A stretch of DNA of 50,687 nucleotides from an uncultured Eubacteriales bacterium. GTDB taxonomy: Bacteria > Bacillota > Clostridia > Oscillospirales > Acutalibacteraceae. The first letter of the stretch is position 1. Every line of letters starts with the position of its first letter. A model generated the notes under the pieces. The model made no database searches, was not told the DNA's origin, and saw only the letters and a program-made list of their open reading frames with translations. A program made the translations under genes and the position numbers. The stretch spans positions 1 to 50,687 of the forward strand of contig CAKSFK010000016.1 of assembly GCA_934454655.1 (NCBI GenBank). Reading direction: 5' to 3'. This document shows, piece after piece, positions 42,661 to 50,687 of the stretch.

Positions 42661-43252
42661 CTATTCATATGAAAAAGCCGCGGCGGAAAAGGGATTTAAG
42701 CTTGTTTGCGGAATTGACGAGGCAGGCAGGGGTCCGCTTGCGGGACCGGTGTGCGCCGCCGCCGTTATTTTAGCGCCCGACACCGTTATTGAAGGACTGG
42801 ACGACTCAAAAAAGCTTACCGAAAGAAAAAGGGAATTGCTTTTTGAGGTTATTAAAGAAAAGGCGCTTGCGTACGGCATTGCCTACGGCACGGTTGAGGA
42901 AATTGAGGAGTATAATATTCTTAACGCAACGTTTCTTGCAATGGAACGTGCCGCAAAAGGACTTGAGATAAGCCCCGATTACGCACTGATAGACGGCAAC
43001 CGCTTACCGCGCGGCATTAAAATTCCGTGCGAGTCGATAATAAAGGGCGACTCTAAGTCTATGTCTATCGCGGCGGCGTCGGTGCTTGCAAAGGTATCGC
43101 GTGACAGGCTTATGCTTCGGTACGACAGCGAATATCCCTGCTATAATTTTAAAAAGCACAAGGGCTACGGCACAAAGGAACATACCGAACTTATAAAACA
43201 GAACGGTCCGTGCGAAATTCACAGGCTGTCGTTTCTTAAAAATATACTATGA
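42653..43252 (+). CDS. rnhB: Ribonuclease HII
   Basis: Removes ribonucleotides from RNA-DNA hybrids. The 199-residue protein has VCGIDEAGRGPLAGPVCAAA with the first two catalytic acids, LDDSKKLTERKRE, LIDGNRLP with the third acidic residue, and SIAAASVLAKVSRDRLM. The ATG at 42653 lies inside the end of rbgA; upstream in-frame codons are rbgA sequence in another frame. It overlaps yraN by 4 bases. Confidence 0.95.
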   Translation: MPDYSYEKAAAEKGFKLVCGIDEAGRGPLAGPVCAAAVILAPDTVIEGLDDSKKLTERKRELLFEVIKEKALAYGIAYGTVEEIEEYNILNATFLAMERAAKGLEISPDYALIDGNRLPRGIKIPCESIIKGDSKSMSIAAASVLAKVSRDRLMLRYDSEYPCYNFKKHKGYGTKEHTELIKQNGPCEIHRLSFLKNIL

Positions 43253-43611
43253 ATATCGGGAAAACGGGCGAAATCGGCGAACAGCTTACAGCGGCGTATC
43301 TTCGGAAAAACGGCTGGACGGTAGTTAAAAGGAATTATCAGTGCCGTTTCGGTGAGATAGACATAATTGCCGAGAACGGCGAATATATAATTTTTACCGA
43401 GGTTAAAACAAGGCGAGAGGGAAGTATCGTTTCACCGGCCGAGGCGGTGGACAGCAAAAAACAGCGTAAAATTATTCTTACCGCCGAGGATTTTCTTTCA
43501 AAATACCAAACAAGCCTTCAGCCGCGCTTAGATGTTGCCGAGGTTACGGTTATAACGCGGAGCGACGGCAGTGACGGTTACAGGCTCAATTACATAAAAA
43601 ATGCTTTCTGA
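43249..43611 (+). CDS. yraN: UPF0102 / YraN-family nuclease-fold protein
   Basis: A 120-residue protein with the YraN layout: GEQLTAAYLRKNGWTVVKRN, then RFGEIDIIAENGEYIIFTEV and KTR. The E-x-D...E-x-K arrangement is that of a restriction-endonuclease-like fold. The cellular role is not well established; links to DNA processing and competence have been proposed for relatives. It is translationally coupled to rnhB (ATGA overlap), which is its usual neighbour. Confidence 0.92.
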   Translation: MNIGKTGEIGEQLTAAYLRKNGWTVVKRNYQCRFGEIDIIAENGEYIIFTEVKTRREGSIVSPAEAVDSKKQRKIILTAEDFLSKYQTSLQPRLDVAEVTVITRSDGSDGYRLNYIKNAF

Positions 43612-43623
43612 CAGGTGGCGGAT

Positions 43624-44481
43624 ATGAATTTTTTTGACCTTCACTGCGACACTGCATACGAATATTTTTTTAAAAACCTTGATTTTGGGAACCGTGTTAC
43701 CGCAATAAACAGCGAAAGCGCGGTCTGCCTTGATAAGTGGACCCAGATTTTCGCCGTTTGGATCAGGGACGATATTGACGAACCGTACCGACTTTACCGC
43801 GCGGTGCTTGACGGGTTTAAATCGAAACTCGTTTCTTCGCCCGATAATTTAACGCCGCTTTTTGCGGTTGAGGGCGGAGCGGTTATAGGCAAGGATATCG
43901 ACCTGCTCTGCACGCTTAAGGCGGACGGAATAAAATACCTGACGCTTACCTGGAACGGCGAAAATCTCATTGCGGGCGGGAGCCGCTCGGAAAAGGGACT
44001 TACCCGTTTCGGTAAGGAGGTTATAAGAAAGCTTAATGAACTTAAAATCTGCACCGACCTTTCGCATTTGAATGATAAAAGCTTTTTTTCGGCGCTTAGC
44101 TGTGCCGAGTATCCGATTGCTTCGCATTCAAACAGCCGCGCGGTGTGCGATGTTCCGCGCAATCTTACAGACGAGCAGTTAAAAGAAATTGCCGCTGCGG
44201 GCGGTATTGTCGGGCTGTGCTTTTATCCGCCTTTTCTGGGCGACAACGTAAGCGAGGGTTTGTTTAGAAACATTGCTCATATGCTGGATATAGGTCTTGA
44301 GGACAGTATCTGCATAGGCTCGGATTTTGACGGTGGGGAAATGAGCGACAGTCTTAAAGACCCGCAAAGCCTGCCCGACGCCGTAATGATGCTTGAAAAC
44401 AGGGGCGTAAACAAAAATACGCTTGATAAAATTTTTTACGGAAACGCACAGAAATATTTTGACAAATTATCCTCTTTATAA
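43624..44481 (+). CDS. Membrane dipeptidase-like peptidase (M19 family)
   Basis: A 285-residue amidohydrolase-fold dipeptidase. DLHCDTAYE near the start supplies the H-x-D metal ligands, a glutamate follows in AVEGG, histidines lie in LSHLND and ASHSNSRAVCDVPRNLTDEQ, and the end carries GSDFDGGEMSD. The family cleaves short or D-amino-acid-containing dipeptides, so it may recycle peptides from food or cell wall. The ATG at 43624 is preferred over GTG 43615 because AGGTGG lies just upstream; the spacing of 5 bases is short. No signal peptide is visible. Confidence 0.9.
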   Translation: MNFFDLHCDTAYEYFFKNLDFGNRVTAINSESAVCLDKWTQIFAVWIRDDIDEPYRLYRAVLDGFKSKLVSSPDNLTPLFAVEGGAVIGKDIDLLCTLKADGIKYLTLTWNGENLIAGGSRSEKGLTRFGKEVIRKLNELKICTDLSHLNDKSFFSALSCAEYPIASHSNSRAVCDVPRNLTDEQLKEIAAAGGIVGLCFYPPFLGDNVSEGLFRNIAHMLDIGLEDSICIGSDFDGGEMSDSLKDPQSLPDAVMMLENRGVNKNTLDKIFYGNAQKYFDKLSSL

Positions 44482-44518
44482 TAAAATAAAGGAAGTAAAT
44501 CTTGGGAGCTGAAGCTAT

Positions 44519-46006
44519 ATGAATTATGTAAGTACAAGGGATAAATCGGTAAAGGTCACGGCAGCCGAGGCTATCGCGCGCGGAATTTCAGCCGAAGGCG
44601 GACTGTTTGTACCGGATACCTTTAAAACCTTTCAAAGGGATGATTTCGAGAATCTTAAAAAGCTTGACTACATAGGCAGGGCAAAATATGTTCTTAAAAG
44701 CTTTCTTAACGATTTTACGGATGAAGAGATCGATTACTGCGTAAAAGGCGCTTATTCCGGCAGCTTTGACGACGAAAAGCCCGCGCCTGTCGTAAAGGTC
44801 GGCGATATGAATGTTATGGAGCTGTGGCACGGACCCACCTGTGCCTTTAAGGACCTTGCGCTTCAGCTGTTGCCTTATCTGCTTACAACCTCGGCAAAGA
44901 AAACCGCACAGGGCAAAAAAACCGTAATTCTGGTTGCAACGTCGGGCGATACGGGCAAGGCGGCACTTGAAGGCTTTTGCGATGTTCCCGATACCGAAAT
45001 TATTGTTTTTTACCCCTGCGACGGCGTAAGCCCCATGCAGAAGCTGCAAATGGATTCGCAAAAGGGAAGCAACGTTCACGTTTTTGCGATAAAGGGAAAT
45101 TTCGACGACGCTCAGACCGGCGTTAAAAAAATATTTACCGACAGCGCCGTAAAGCAGAAGCTTGAAGATAACGGTATGCAGTTTTCCTCCGCAAATTCAA
45201 TAAACTGGGGCAGACTGGCTCCGCAAATCGTTTATTATGTATCCGCTTACTGCGATATGATTAACCGCGGCGACGACCTGACGGACGGCTTTAACGTTGC
45301 GGTGCCGACCGGTAACTTCGGCAATATACTTGCTGCATACTATGCTAGGAAAATGGGCGTGCCGATAAATAAGCTTATCTGCGCCTCCAATTCAAACAAT
45401 GTTTTAACCGACTTTATAAGAACCGGCGTTTATGACCGCAACCGTAAATTCTTCACAACGGTGTCGCCCTCAATGGATATTCTTATATCCAGCAATCTTG
45501 AAAGAATGTTGTTTGAACTTTCGGGCTGTGACGACAAAGCCGTTGCCGAAATGCAGGCACAGCTTGCAAAAACAGGCGTGTTCAGCGTATCCGATGAGAT
45601 AAAGACCGAAATGTCCGAACTTTTCTGGGGCGGCTGCTGTGATGATAACGCCACGCTTGAAACAATAGGCGAAACCTTTAAAAAGCAAGGCTATTTGTGC
45701 GATACCCACACGGCTGTCGCGGTAAACGTTTATAATCAGTATAAAACCGCAACCGGTGATTTAAGACCCACAGTTATTGCCTCTACCGCGTCGCCCTATA
45801 AATTTGCCGACAGTGTTCTTGAATCAGTAAGCGATAAAAAGACAGACAACGAATTCGGCAATGTGCGTCTGCTTTCGGAAATTACCGATACGCAGATACC
45901 GAGTCCCATAAAAGCGCTTGAAAACGCCGTGGTAAGATTTAAGGACGTTGTATCAAAAGACGAAATGCCAAGCGCCGTTTACTCCGCGCTCGGAATTAAC
46001 GGTTAA
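44519..46006 (+). CDS. thrC: Threonine synthase
   Basis: Converts O-phosphohomoserine to threonine with PLP. The 495-residue protein belongs to the long (fungal/E. coli-like) threonine synthase class: it starts NYVSTRDKSVKVTAAEAIAR, the PLP lysine is in GPTCAFKDLALQLLP near residue 113, and VATSGDTGKAALEGF and the phosphate-binding PTGNFGNILAAYYA follow. It stands alone without hom or thrB beside it. GGGAGCTGAAG is the ribosome binding site. A hairpin follows its stop. Confidence 0.95.
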   Translation: MNYVSTRDKSVKVTAAEAIARGISAEGGLFVPDTFKTFQRDDFENLKKLDYIGRAKYVLKSFLNDFTDEEIDYCVKGAYSGSFDDEKPAPVVKVGDMNVMELWHGPTCAFKDLALQLLPYLLTTSAKKTAQGKKTVILVATSGDTGKAALEGFCDVPDTEIIVFYPCDGVSPMQKLQMDSQKGSNVHVFAIKGNFDDAQTGVKKIFTDSAVKQKLEDNGMQFSSANSINWGRLAPQIVYYVSAYCDMINRGDDLTDGFNVAVPTGNFGNILAAYYARKMGVPINKLICASNSNNVLTDFIRTGVYDRNRKFFTTVSPSMDILISSNLERMLFELSGCDDKAVAEMQAQLAKTGVFSVSDEIKTEMSELFWGGCCDDNATLETIGETFKKQGYLCDTHTAVAVNVYNQYKTATGDLRPTVIASTASPYKFADSVLESVSDKKTDNEFGNVRLLSEITDTQIPSPIKALENAVVRFKDVVSKDEMPSAVYSALGING

Positions 46007-46010
46007 TTAA

Positions 46011-46040
46011 GAGAGTGCCGACACATATGTCGGCACTCTC
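46011..46040. terminator. Hairpin between thrC and the minus-strand DUF1540 gene
   Basis: A perfect 13-bp stem (GAGAGTGCCGACA at 46011-46023, complement at 46028-46040) with a CATA loop, 5 bases after the thrC stop. It lacks a T run on the + strand; on the minus strand it is followed by TTAATTAA. It may serve both convergent genes. Confidence 0.6.
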
Positions 46041-46106
46041 GGTCTGTCGATAAAGCGTTGCCTTTATAAGGCAGAGCCTTTCGGCATCTTCATTTTGGCA
46101 AGGGAC

Positions 46107-46271
46107 TTAAAGCGCCTTGAATGTGTCACAGCAGGTGTCCTTGCAGGTGGACGCTTCGCCGTGTCCTACCTGAATCTTACCGGCGGCGCACATATCGTCC
46201 GCGGTGTGATGGATACAGTTTTTCACGTCGCACGCAACACACAGTTTTGTTTCACAATTGCAGTCTGACAT
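46107..46271 (-). CDS. DUF1540 domain-containing small Cys-rich protein
   Basis: A 54-residue minus-strand protein with eight or more cysteines. An N-terminal cluster CNCETKLCVAC leads to the DUF1540 pattern VKNCIHHTADDMCAAGKIQV, ending STCKDTCCDTFKAL; the spacing of C, I.V and T.C.TF residues matches this small domain. DUF1540 proteins are common in spore-forming Clostridia, are probably metal binding, and have no firm function. GGAAAGG upstream of the ATG at 46271 is a plausible ribosome binding site. It is the only gene in the otherwise empty 46007-46373 stretch. Confidence 0.85.
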   Translation of the reverse strand: MSDCNCETKLCVACDVKNCIHHTADDMCAAGKIQVGHGEASTCKDTCCDTFKAL

Positions 46272-46373
46272 ATTAGGTCAAGTCCTTTCCGACCCTTTCT
46301 CTTTGAATTTCGGGTCTTTGTTATTATGTGCGCCGAAAACGGATTTAAACACGAAAACGGGGTGAATTTTTTA

Positions 46374-47051
46374 TTGAGTATTTTTGCAATTTCCGACCTG
46401 CATTTATCATTCGGTACCGACAAGCCTATGAATATATTTAAAGGATGGGACAATCACACCGAGCGTTTAAAGGCCAACTGGTGCAGACTTGTAGGCAATG
46501 ATGATACGGTTGTGCTTCCGGGCGACTTTTCCTGGAGCTTAAAGCTTGAAGAAACGGTAAAGGATTTTGAATTTTTAAATTCATTGCCCGGGAAAAAACT
46601 TCTCCTTAAGGGCAATCACGATCTTTGGTGGAGCACAACTAAAAAAATGCGCGAATTTTTAAGTGTAAATAATTTTGACACGGTCGATATTATTTACAAC
46701 AGCTGTGCCGTGGCGGACGGCAGGGCAATAGCCGGAACGCGCGGCTGGTTTTATGACGACACCGCCGACGAAAAGATCGTTGCGCGTGAGGCGGGCAGGC
46801 TTGAAACTTCAATTACAGAAGCTGAAAAAACAGGATTGCCCGTGTGCGTATTTTTGCACTATCCGCCGGTGTATGCCGACGAGGTGTGCGAGGAGATTTT
46901 CGGCATTATAAAAAAACACGGTGTTAAAAGAGTTTACCACGGTCACATTCACGGAGCGGGGAGAAACAGAGCCGTTAAAGAATATGACGGTGTGGAATTT
47001 AAGCTTATATCGTGTGATTGCGTTGATTTTACACCTGTTTTGGTTGTTTAA
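46374..47051 (+). CDS. Metallophosphoesterase
   Basis: A 225-residue calcineurin-like phosphoesterase. Metal-binding motifs are AISDLHLS at the very start, LPGDFSW, LLKGNHDLWW, FLHYPPV and VYHGHIHG. The start is taken as TTG at 46374, preceded by GGGGTGA about 10 bases upstream, because relatives begin immediately before IFAISDLHL; an upstream in-frame start at 46326 would add 16 unlikely residues. The substrate is unknown. Confidence 0.87.
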   Translation: MSIFAISDLHLSFGTDKPMNIFKGWDNHTERLKANWCRLVGNDDTVVLPGDFSWSLKLEETVKDFEFLNSLPGKKLLLKGNHDLWWSTTKKMREFLSVNNFDTVDIIYNSCAVADGRAIAGTRGWFYDDTADEKIVAREAGRLETSITEAEKTGLPVCVFLHYPPVYADEVCEEIFGIIKKHGVKRVYHGHIHGAGRNRAVKEYDGVEFKLISCDCVDFTPVLVV

Positions 47052-47093
47052 TATATAGATTTTGCCGAAAATAGAGAAGTATTTAAAAAAATG

Positions 47094-47122
47094 TGGAAAT
47101 ATCTTTTTCCATATGATATAAT
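47094..47122 (+). promoter_or_regulatory. Promoter of tig
   Basis: TGGAAA at 47094-47099 and TATAAT at 47117-47122 with a 17-bp spacer, 54 bases upstream of tig. The -35 box is weak; no known heat-shock operator was recognised. Confidence 0.65.
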
Positions 47123-47175
47123 AGTTTGAACTATTGTAAAACGAATTTTGTCAGTTTTACTGCGGAGGTATAAAA

Positions 47176-48549
47176 ATGAGTCTTAAAGAAACAAAAAAAA
47201 TTGATACAAACAGGTATCAGCTGGAAATCACTGTTGACGGTGAGAAATTTCGCGAGGCTATTAAAGAAGCCTACAAAAAGAACGGTAAAAAGATAAACGT
47301 TCCCGGTTTCAGAAAGGGTAAAGCACCCCTTCATATAATCGAAACATATTACGGCACGGAGGTTTTCTTTGAGGACGCGCTCAATTTGCTTTACAATGAT
47401 CTTGTTGAGGACGCAATAAAGGAATCCGGTCTTAAGGTTATTAACGATAAGATGGATTTTGATTTGGTTTCTATTTCTAAAGAAGACGGAGCCGATTTTA
47501 AGGTTTCCCTTACCACATACCCCGAAATTGAGATAGGTGAATATAAGGGCCTTAAAGCGGAAAAGACCGCCGTTAAGGTTGACGCTGCCGAGGTCAATGC
47601 CGAGATAAACGCAATGGCTGAGCGCAACGCGCGTATGGTATCGGTTGAGGATCGCGCGGCTAAGAACGGCGATACCGTTGTTATCGATTTTGAGGGCTTT
47701 ACTGACGGTAAGGCTTTTGACGGCGGCAAGGCAGAGGGTCATTCCCTTGTTTTGGGTTCGGGTCAGTTCATTCCGGGCTTTGAGGATCAGATAGTCGGCA
47801 AGAACATAGGCGATGAGTTTGACGTTAACGTTAAATTCCCCGAAGATTACGGTGCTAAGGACCTTGCGGGCAAGGATGCCGTGTTTAAAGTTAAGCTTCA
47901 CGAAATAAAAATTAAAGAGCTCCCCGCAGTTGACGATGAGTTTGCGAAAGATGTAAGCGAGTTTGATACCCTTAAGGAGTTAAAGGCAGACATTAAGAAG
48001 AAAGCTGCCGAGCGCAAGAAAAAGGCGGCTGACGAGGCTGTTGAGAACGAGCTTGTTCAGCAGATTGTCGACAGCATTAAGGGTGAAATACCCGAGGCTA
48101 TGTTTGAAAACCGTCTTGAAGGCTGCATTGAGGAATTTGCTTACAGGCTGCAGTCGCAGGGTCTTAACCTTGAAACATACCTTAAGTATACAAATTCAAA
48201 TATTGACGACTTTAAAAAGTCTTTCCGCCCGCAGGCAGAGTCGCAGGTCAAGTTCAGACTGGCGCTTGAAAAGATTGTTGAGCTTGAAAACATTAAGCCC
48301 GACGAAAAGGAAATTGCGGCTGAGTATGAAAGACTTGCAAAGGATTACGGCGTTGAGGCGGATAAGGTTAAGAACGCAATTCCCGAAGAGGAGCTTGTTA
48401 AAGATCTTGCAGTAGGCAAGGCTATTGATTTCATCAAGGAAAATGCTGTTATAACCGAAGTTGAGCCCAAAACCGAGGAAAAACCTGCCGCAAAAAAGAC
48501 TGCGGCAAAGAAAACAACAAAAAAGGCTGCCGATAAAACCGAAGAATAA
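47176..48549 (+). CDS. tig: Trigger factor
   Basis: A ribosome-bound chaperone and prolyl isomerase. The 457-residue protein has the ribosome-binding loop INVPGFRKGKAPLHII near residue 40, a PPIase (FKBP) domain around 150-240 (TVVIDFEGFTDGKAFDGGKA), and a helical C-terminal chaperone domain. The final 25 residues (PAAKKTAAKKTTKKAADKTE) are a Lys/Ala/Thr tail similar in composition to the N-terminal extension of RNase J in this window. GGAGG precedes the ATG. It stands upstream of clpP and clpX, the usual tig-clpP-clpX order. Confidence 0.96.
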   Translation: MSLKETKKIDTNRYQLEITVDGEKFREAIKEAYKKNGKKINVPGFRKGKAPLHIIETYYGTEVFFEDALNLLYNDLVEDAIKESGLKVINDKMDFDLVSISKEDGADFKVSLTTYPEIEIGEYKGLKAEKTAVKVDAAEVNAEINAMAERNARMVSVEDRAAKNGDTVVIDFEGFTDGKAFDGGKAEGHSLVLGSGQFIPGFEDQIVGKNIGDEFDVNVKFPEDYGAKDLAGKDAVFKVKLHEIKIKELPAVDDEFAKDVSEFDTLKELKADIKKKAAERKKKAADEAVENELVQQIVDSIKGEIPEAMFENRLEGCIEEFAYRLQSQGLNLETYLKYTNSNIDDFKKSFRPQAESQVKFRLALEKIVELENIKPDEKEIAAEYERLAKDYGVEADKVKNAIPEEELVKDLAVGKAIDFIKENAVITEVEPKTEEKPAAKKTAAKKTTKKAADKTEE

Positions 48550-48584
48550 TTGATTATTTTTTAATTGCGGCGTCAATAATTTAA

Positions 48585-48659
48585 GTATTGCACCCGATAG
48601 CGACAGAACAACCCGAACGCAGCGATTTTCGGGCGGTTTGCTCCTGTCGGGCGCAGTAC
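48585..48659 (+). promoter_or_regulatory. Long hairpin in the tig-clpP gap
   Basis: GTATTGCACCCGATAG (48585-48600) pairs with CTGTCGGGCGCAGTAC (48644-48659), 16 positions with one A-C mismatch and two G-U pairs. An inner stem CCCGAA/TTCGGG lies at 48612-48617 and 48628-48633. It ends 23 bases before the clpP ribosome binding site. No T run follows, so it looks more like an RNA-processing, stability or regulatory structure than a terminator. Confidence 0.65.
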
Positions 48660-48694
48660 GTGTTACAGCAATATTTACAACGGAGGTAATTTTG

Positions 48695-49282
48695 ATGGAT
48701 ATGAGTTTAGTACCTTACGTAATTGAACAGACCGGTCGCGGAGAGCGTTCTTACGACATTTTTTCAAGGCTCCTTAATGACCGTATCATTATGCTTAACG
48801 ACGAAGTAAACAATGCGTCCGCAAGCGTAATAATTGCCCAGATGCTTTATCTTGAGGGTCAGGACCCCGAAAAGGACATAAGCTTTTATATTAACAGCCC
48901 CGGCGGCGCTGTTACGGCAGGTATGGCAATTTACGATACAATGCAGTACATCAAGTGCGATGTAAGCACAATTTGTATGGGTATGGCGGCAAGTATGGGC
49001 GCGTTTTTGCTTGCGGCGGGCGCAAAGGGAAAACGCCTTGCACTTCCCAACAGCGAAATTATGATCCATCAGCCGCTGGGTCAGGCACAGGGTCAGGCAA
49101 CCGATATTCTTATCCACGCACACCACATTGAGCAGATAAGAAGCAATATAAATAAGATATTGGCTGAAGAAACCGGAAAGCCGCTTGAGCAGATCAGAAT
49201 TGATACCGAAAGGGATAACTTTATGACCGCCGCAGAGGCCGCGGAGTACGGTCTTATCGATAAGGTTATTACTAAAAGATAA
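48695..49282 (+). CDS. clpP: ATP-dependent Clp protease proteolytic subunit
   Basis: The serine peptidase chamber of ClpXP. From the ATG at 48695 the protein is 195 residues. The catalytic serine is in MGMAASMGAFLLAAG near residue 97, the histidine in IMIHQPLG near 122, and the aspartate in TERDNFM near 171. YINSPGGAVTAGMAIYD forms the oxyanion strand. GGAGG sits 8 bases before this ATG; in-frame codons upstream to 48638 fall in the leader hairpin and are not coding. clpX follows after 12 bases. Confidence 0.97.
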   Translation: MDMSLVPYVIEQTGRGERSYDIFSRLLNDRIIMLNDEVNNASASVIIAQMLYLEGQDPEKDISFYINSPGGAVTAGMAIYDTMQYIKCDVSTICMGMAASMGAFLLAAGAKGKRLALPNSEIMIHQPLGQAQGQATDILIHAHHIEQIRSNINKILAEETGKPLEQIRIDTERDNFMTAAEAAEYGLIDKVITKR

Positions 49283-49294
49283 GAGGTATTCTTA

Positions 49295-50530
49295 ATGCCA
49301 AACGATAATAACAACGAAATACGCTGTTCGTTCTGCGGTAAAACGCAGGATGAGGTTACAAGACTTGTTGAGGGTCCGGGCGTATATATTTGCGACAGCT
49401 GCATAGAGTTCTGCAACGCATTGCTTGACGACGATGAATCTGGCGCCGCTCACAAAGCTAAAAAGCCGGATAAGGATTTTGTGCTTCCGAAACCTCAGGA
49501 AATTAAGGCTGAGCTTGATAAATACGTTATCGGGCAGGACGACGCAAAAAAGACCCTGTCGGTTGCGGTGTATAACCACTATAAACGTATTTACAAAAAC
49601 AGCGACCCCGATGTTGAACTGAGTAAAAGCAATGTGCTAATGCTCGGTCCTACGGGTGTTGGTAAAACGCTGCTTGCTCAAACGCTTGCAAGAATACTTG
49701 ACGTGCCGATTGCCATAACGGACGCTACGACCCTTACAGAGGCGGGATACGTCGGAGAGGATGTTGAAAATATCCTTTTAAGGCTTATTCAGGCTGCCGA
49801 TTACGACATTGAAAAGGCAGAACGCGGCATTATTTATGTTGACGAGATAGATAAAATTGCGCGCAAATCCGAAAACGCTTCAATCACGCGCGATGTCAGC
49901 GGCGAGGGCGTTCAGCAGGCACTGCTTAAAATACTGGAAGGCACTGTCTCAAACGTTCCGCCGCAGGGCGGAAGAAAGCATCCGCAGCAGGAATTTATAC
50001 AGATAGATACAACGAATATTCTGTTTATTTGCGCCGGTGCGTTTGACGGCATTGAAAAGGTTATTGAAAGACGCATAGGCGGCAGCAGCCTAGGTTTCGG
50101 GGCTGATGTTAAATCGCCTAAGTCTATGGAAGCGCAGGCGGTTGCGACAACAGCAACGCATCAGGACCTTGTTAAATACGGTATGATACCCGAACTTGTG
50201 GGAAGATTGCCGGTTATTACGGCGCTTAAGGGGATGGATAAACAGACCCTTGTAAGAATTATGACAGAGCCTAAAAACTCAATAGTAAAGCAATACAAAG
50301 CGCTGTTCGGAATGGATAATATAGATCTGGAGTTTGACGACGGAGCGCTTGAAAAAATTGCCGAGCTTACGGTTGAAAGAAAAACGGGAGCCAGAGGATT
50401 AAGGTCCATAATAGAGGGTATTTTGCAGCCCTTTATGTTTGAGGCGCCGTCCGATTCAACGGTGACGGGAATTAAAATTACCGCCGAAACGGTTGAAAAC
50501 GGGAAAGCGGAGATCACACACAAAGCATAA
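49295..50530 (+). CDS. clpX: ATP-dependent Clp protease ATP-binding subunit ClpX
   Basis: The AAA+ unfoldase that feeds substrates to ClpP. The 411-residue protein starts with the zinc-binding domain (RCSFCGKTQ and YICDSCIEFC, about residues 11-45), then Walker A LGPTGVGKTLLAQTLA near 117, Walker B IIYVDEIDKIARKSE near 180, and the ClpP-contact loop with GSSLGFGADV near 265. Sensor-2 region ERKTGARGLRSIIEGILQP lies near the end. A copy of the dispersed repeat begins 9 bases after the stop. Confidence 0.97.
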   Translation: MPNDNNNEIRCSFCGKTQDEVTRLVEGPGVYICDSCIEFCNALLDDDESGAAHKAKKPDKDFVLPKPQEIKAELDKYVIGQDDAKKTLSVAVYNHYKRIYKNSDPDVELSKSNVLMLGPTGVGKTLLAQTLARILDVPIAITDATTLTEAGYVGEDVENILLRLIQAADYDIEKAERGIIYVDEIDKIARKSENASITRDVSGEGVQQALLKILEGTVSNVPPQGGRKHPQQEFIQIDTTNILFICAGAFDGIEKVIERRIGGSSLGFGADVKSPKSMEAQAVATTATHQDLVKYGMIPELVGRLPVITALKGMDKQTLVRIMTEPKNSIVKQYKALFGMDNIDLEFDDGALEKIAELTVERKTGARGLRSIIEGILQPFMFEAPSDSTVTGIKITAETVENGKAEITHKA

Positions 50531-50539
50531 TATTTACCC

Positions 50540-50612
50540 TAGGCAAACGAGAATAATCCGAAGCCGCCCAAAACGGCGGATTTTCGGCGTATTTTCACTT
50601 GTCGTCTTTATA
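50540..50612 (+). repeat. Dispersed 73-bp repeat, copy downstream of clpX
   Basis: Starts TAGGCAAACGAGAATAATCC and ends CACTTGTCGTCTTTATA. It matches the reverse complement of 501-573 at 68 of 73 positions and shares most of its first 60 positions with 20095-20158. It lies directly after clpX and could fold into a hairpin that ends the transcript. Confidence 0.82.
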
Positions 50613-50640
50613 GTGTGACAGGACTCGAACCTGTCGCGCC
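50613..50640 (-). other. tRNA T-arm-like fragment at the window edge
   Basis: On the minus strand ACAGG TTCGAGT CCTGT (50618-50634) is a perfect T stem and loop. The following bases CACACTA could be an acceptor strand, but no CCA follows and the visible upstream sequence does not form an anticodon arm. It may be a tRNA 3' remnant left by integration, or a class II tRNA whose 5' part lies beyond the window. The repeat at 50540-50612 begins exactly where such an acceptor end would finish. Confidence 0.4.
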
Positions 50641-50687
50641 TACGAAACAAAATTTTGCATAATACATTGCCTCAAAACTTGAAATAC

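Noticed and set aside
48638..48694. N-terminal extension of ClpP
   Set aside because: These codons fall in the leader hairpin and the consensus GGAGG is positioned for the ATG at 48695.
50613..50687. Complete tRNA gene on the minus strand
   Set aside because: Only the T arm is convincing. No anticodon arm or D arm can be folded from the visible bases and no CCA follows.

Overview
This window looks like a chromosomal segment of a spore-forming, Gram-positive anaerobe of the class Clostridia, possibly Oscillospirales. The reasons are the gene orders yicC-remA-gmk-rpoZ-priA-def-fmt-rsmB-rlmN-prpC-prkC-rsgA-spoVM, rnj-rplI-dnaB-tilS-hpt-ftsH and tig-clpP-clpX, a spoVM micro-gene, RemA, a DUF1540 protein, a MarR-linked heterodimeric ABC exporter, strong GGAGG-type ribosome binding sites and frequent TTG/GTG starts. 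The genus call is inference. Nearly all genes lie on the + strand; the two clear exceptions are a HAD hydrolase and a 54-residue DUF1540 protein.

Layout. 1-1118 is accessory DNA: the tail of one gene with a terminator, two perfect palindromes, a MITE-like element with terminal inverted repeats, and a decayed IS3-type transposase. 1119-5079 holds an MGDG-synthase-like glycosyltransferase and a complete proline operon (proB, proA, proC). 5115-9306 is a MarR regulator with a promoter/operator and two ABC half-transporters. 9373-11145 is a solitary tRNA-Thr(GGT) with its own promoter and terminator, then proS. 11171-14645 is a YhaO/YhaN (SbcD/SbcC-like) pair, ending tail-to-tail with a HAD phosphatase. 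15425-19094 holds queH, a TrpR/YerC-type regulator, a methyltransferase, a 295-bp multi-hairpin element, a solitary mazF-type toxin gene and tgt. 19219-31364 is the long housekeeping run from yicC to spoVM. 31495-39046 is rnj to ftsH. 39165-40439 is an inserted GH28 glycosidase. 40697-43611 is rplS-lepB-rbgA-rnhB-yraN, then a dipeptidase, thrC, the DUF1540 gene, a phosphoesterase and tig-clpP-clpX to the end.

Functional themes. Translation and its quality control dominate: tRNA ligation and modification, initiator formylation and deformylation, ribosome assembly GTPases, ribosomal proteins, trigger factor, ClpXP and FtsH. PrpC/PrkC add phospho-signalling. QueH and Tgt both belong to queuosine tRNA modification and lie within 4 kb of each other.

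The unusual material is non-coding. One dispersed family with a 73-bp core, or its terminal repeat, occurs at four places (298-573, 20095-20158, 41109-41125, 50540-50612). At 20095 it contributes the stop codon of yicC and lies immediately upstream of remA. A different element at 17093-17387 is bounded by two identical 32-nt palindromes enclosing at least five more hairpins, and contributes the stop codon of a methyltransferase. I saw no CRISPR array, prophage structural module or convincing new multi-gene system. The hairpin element is the best candidate for something under-described.
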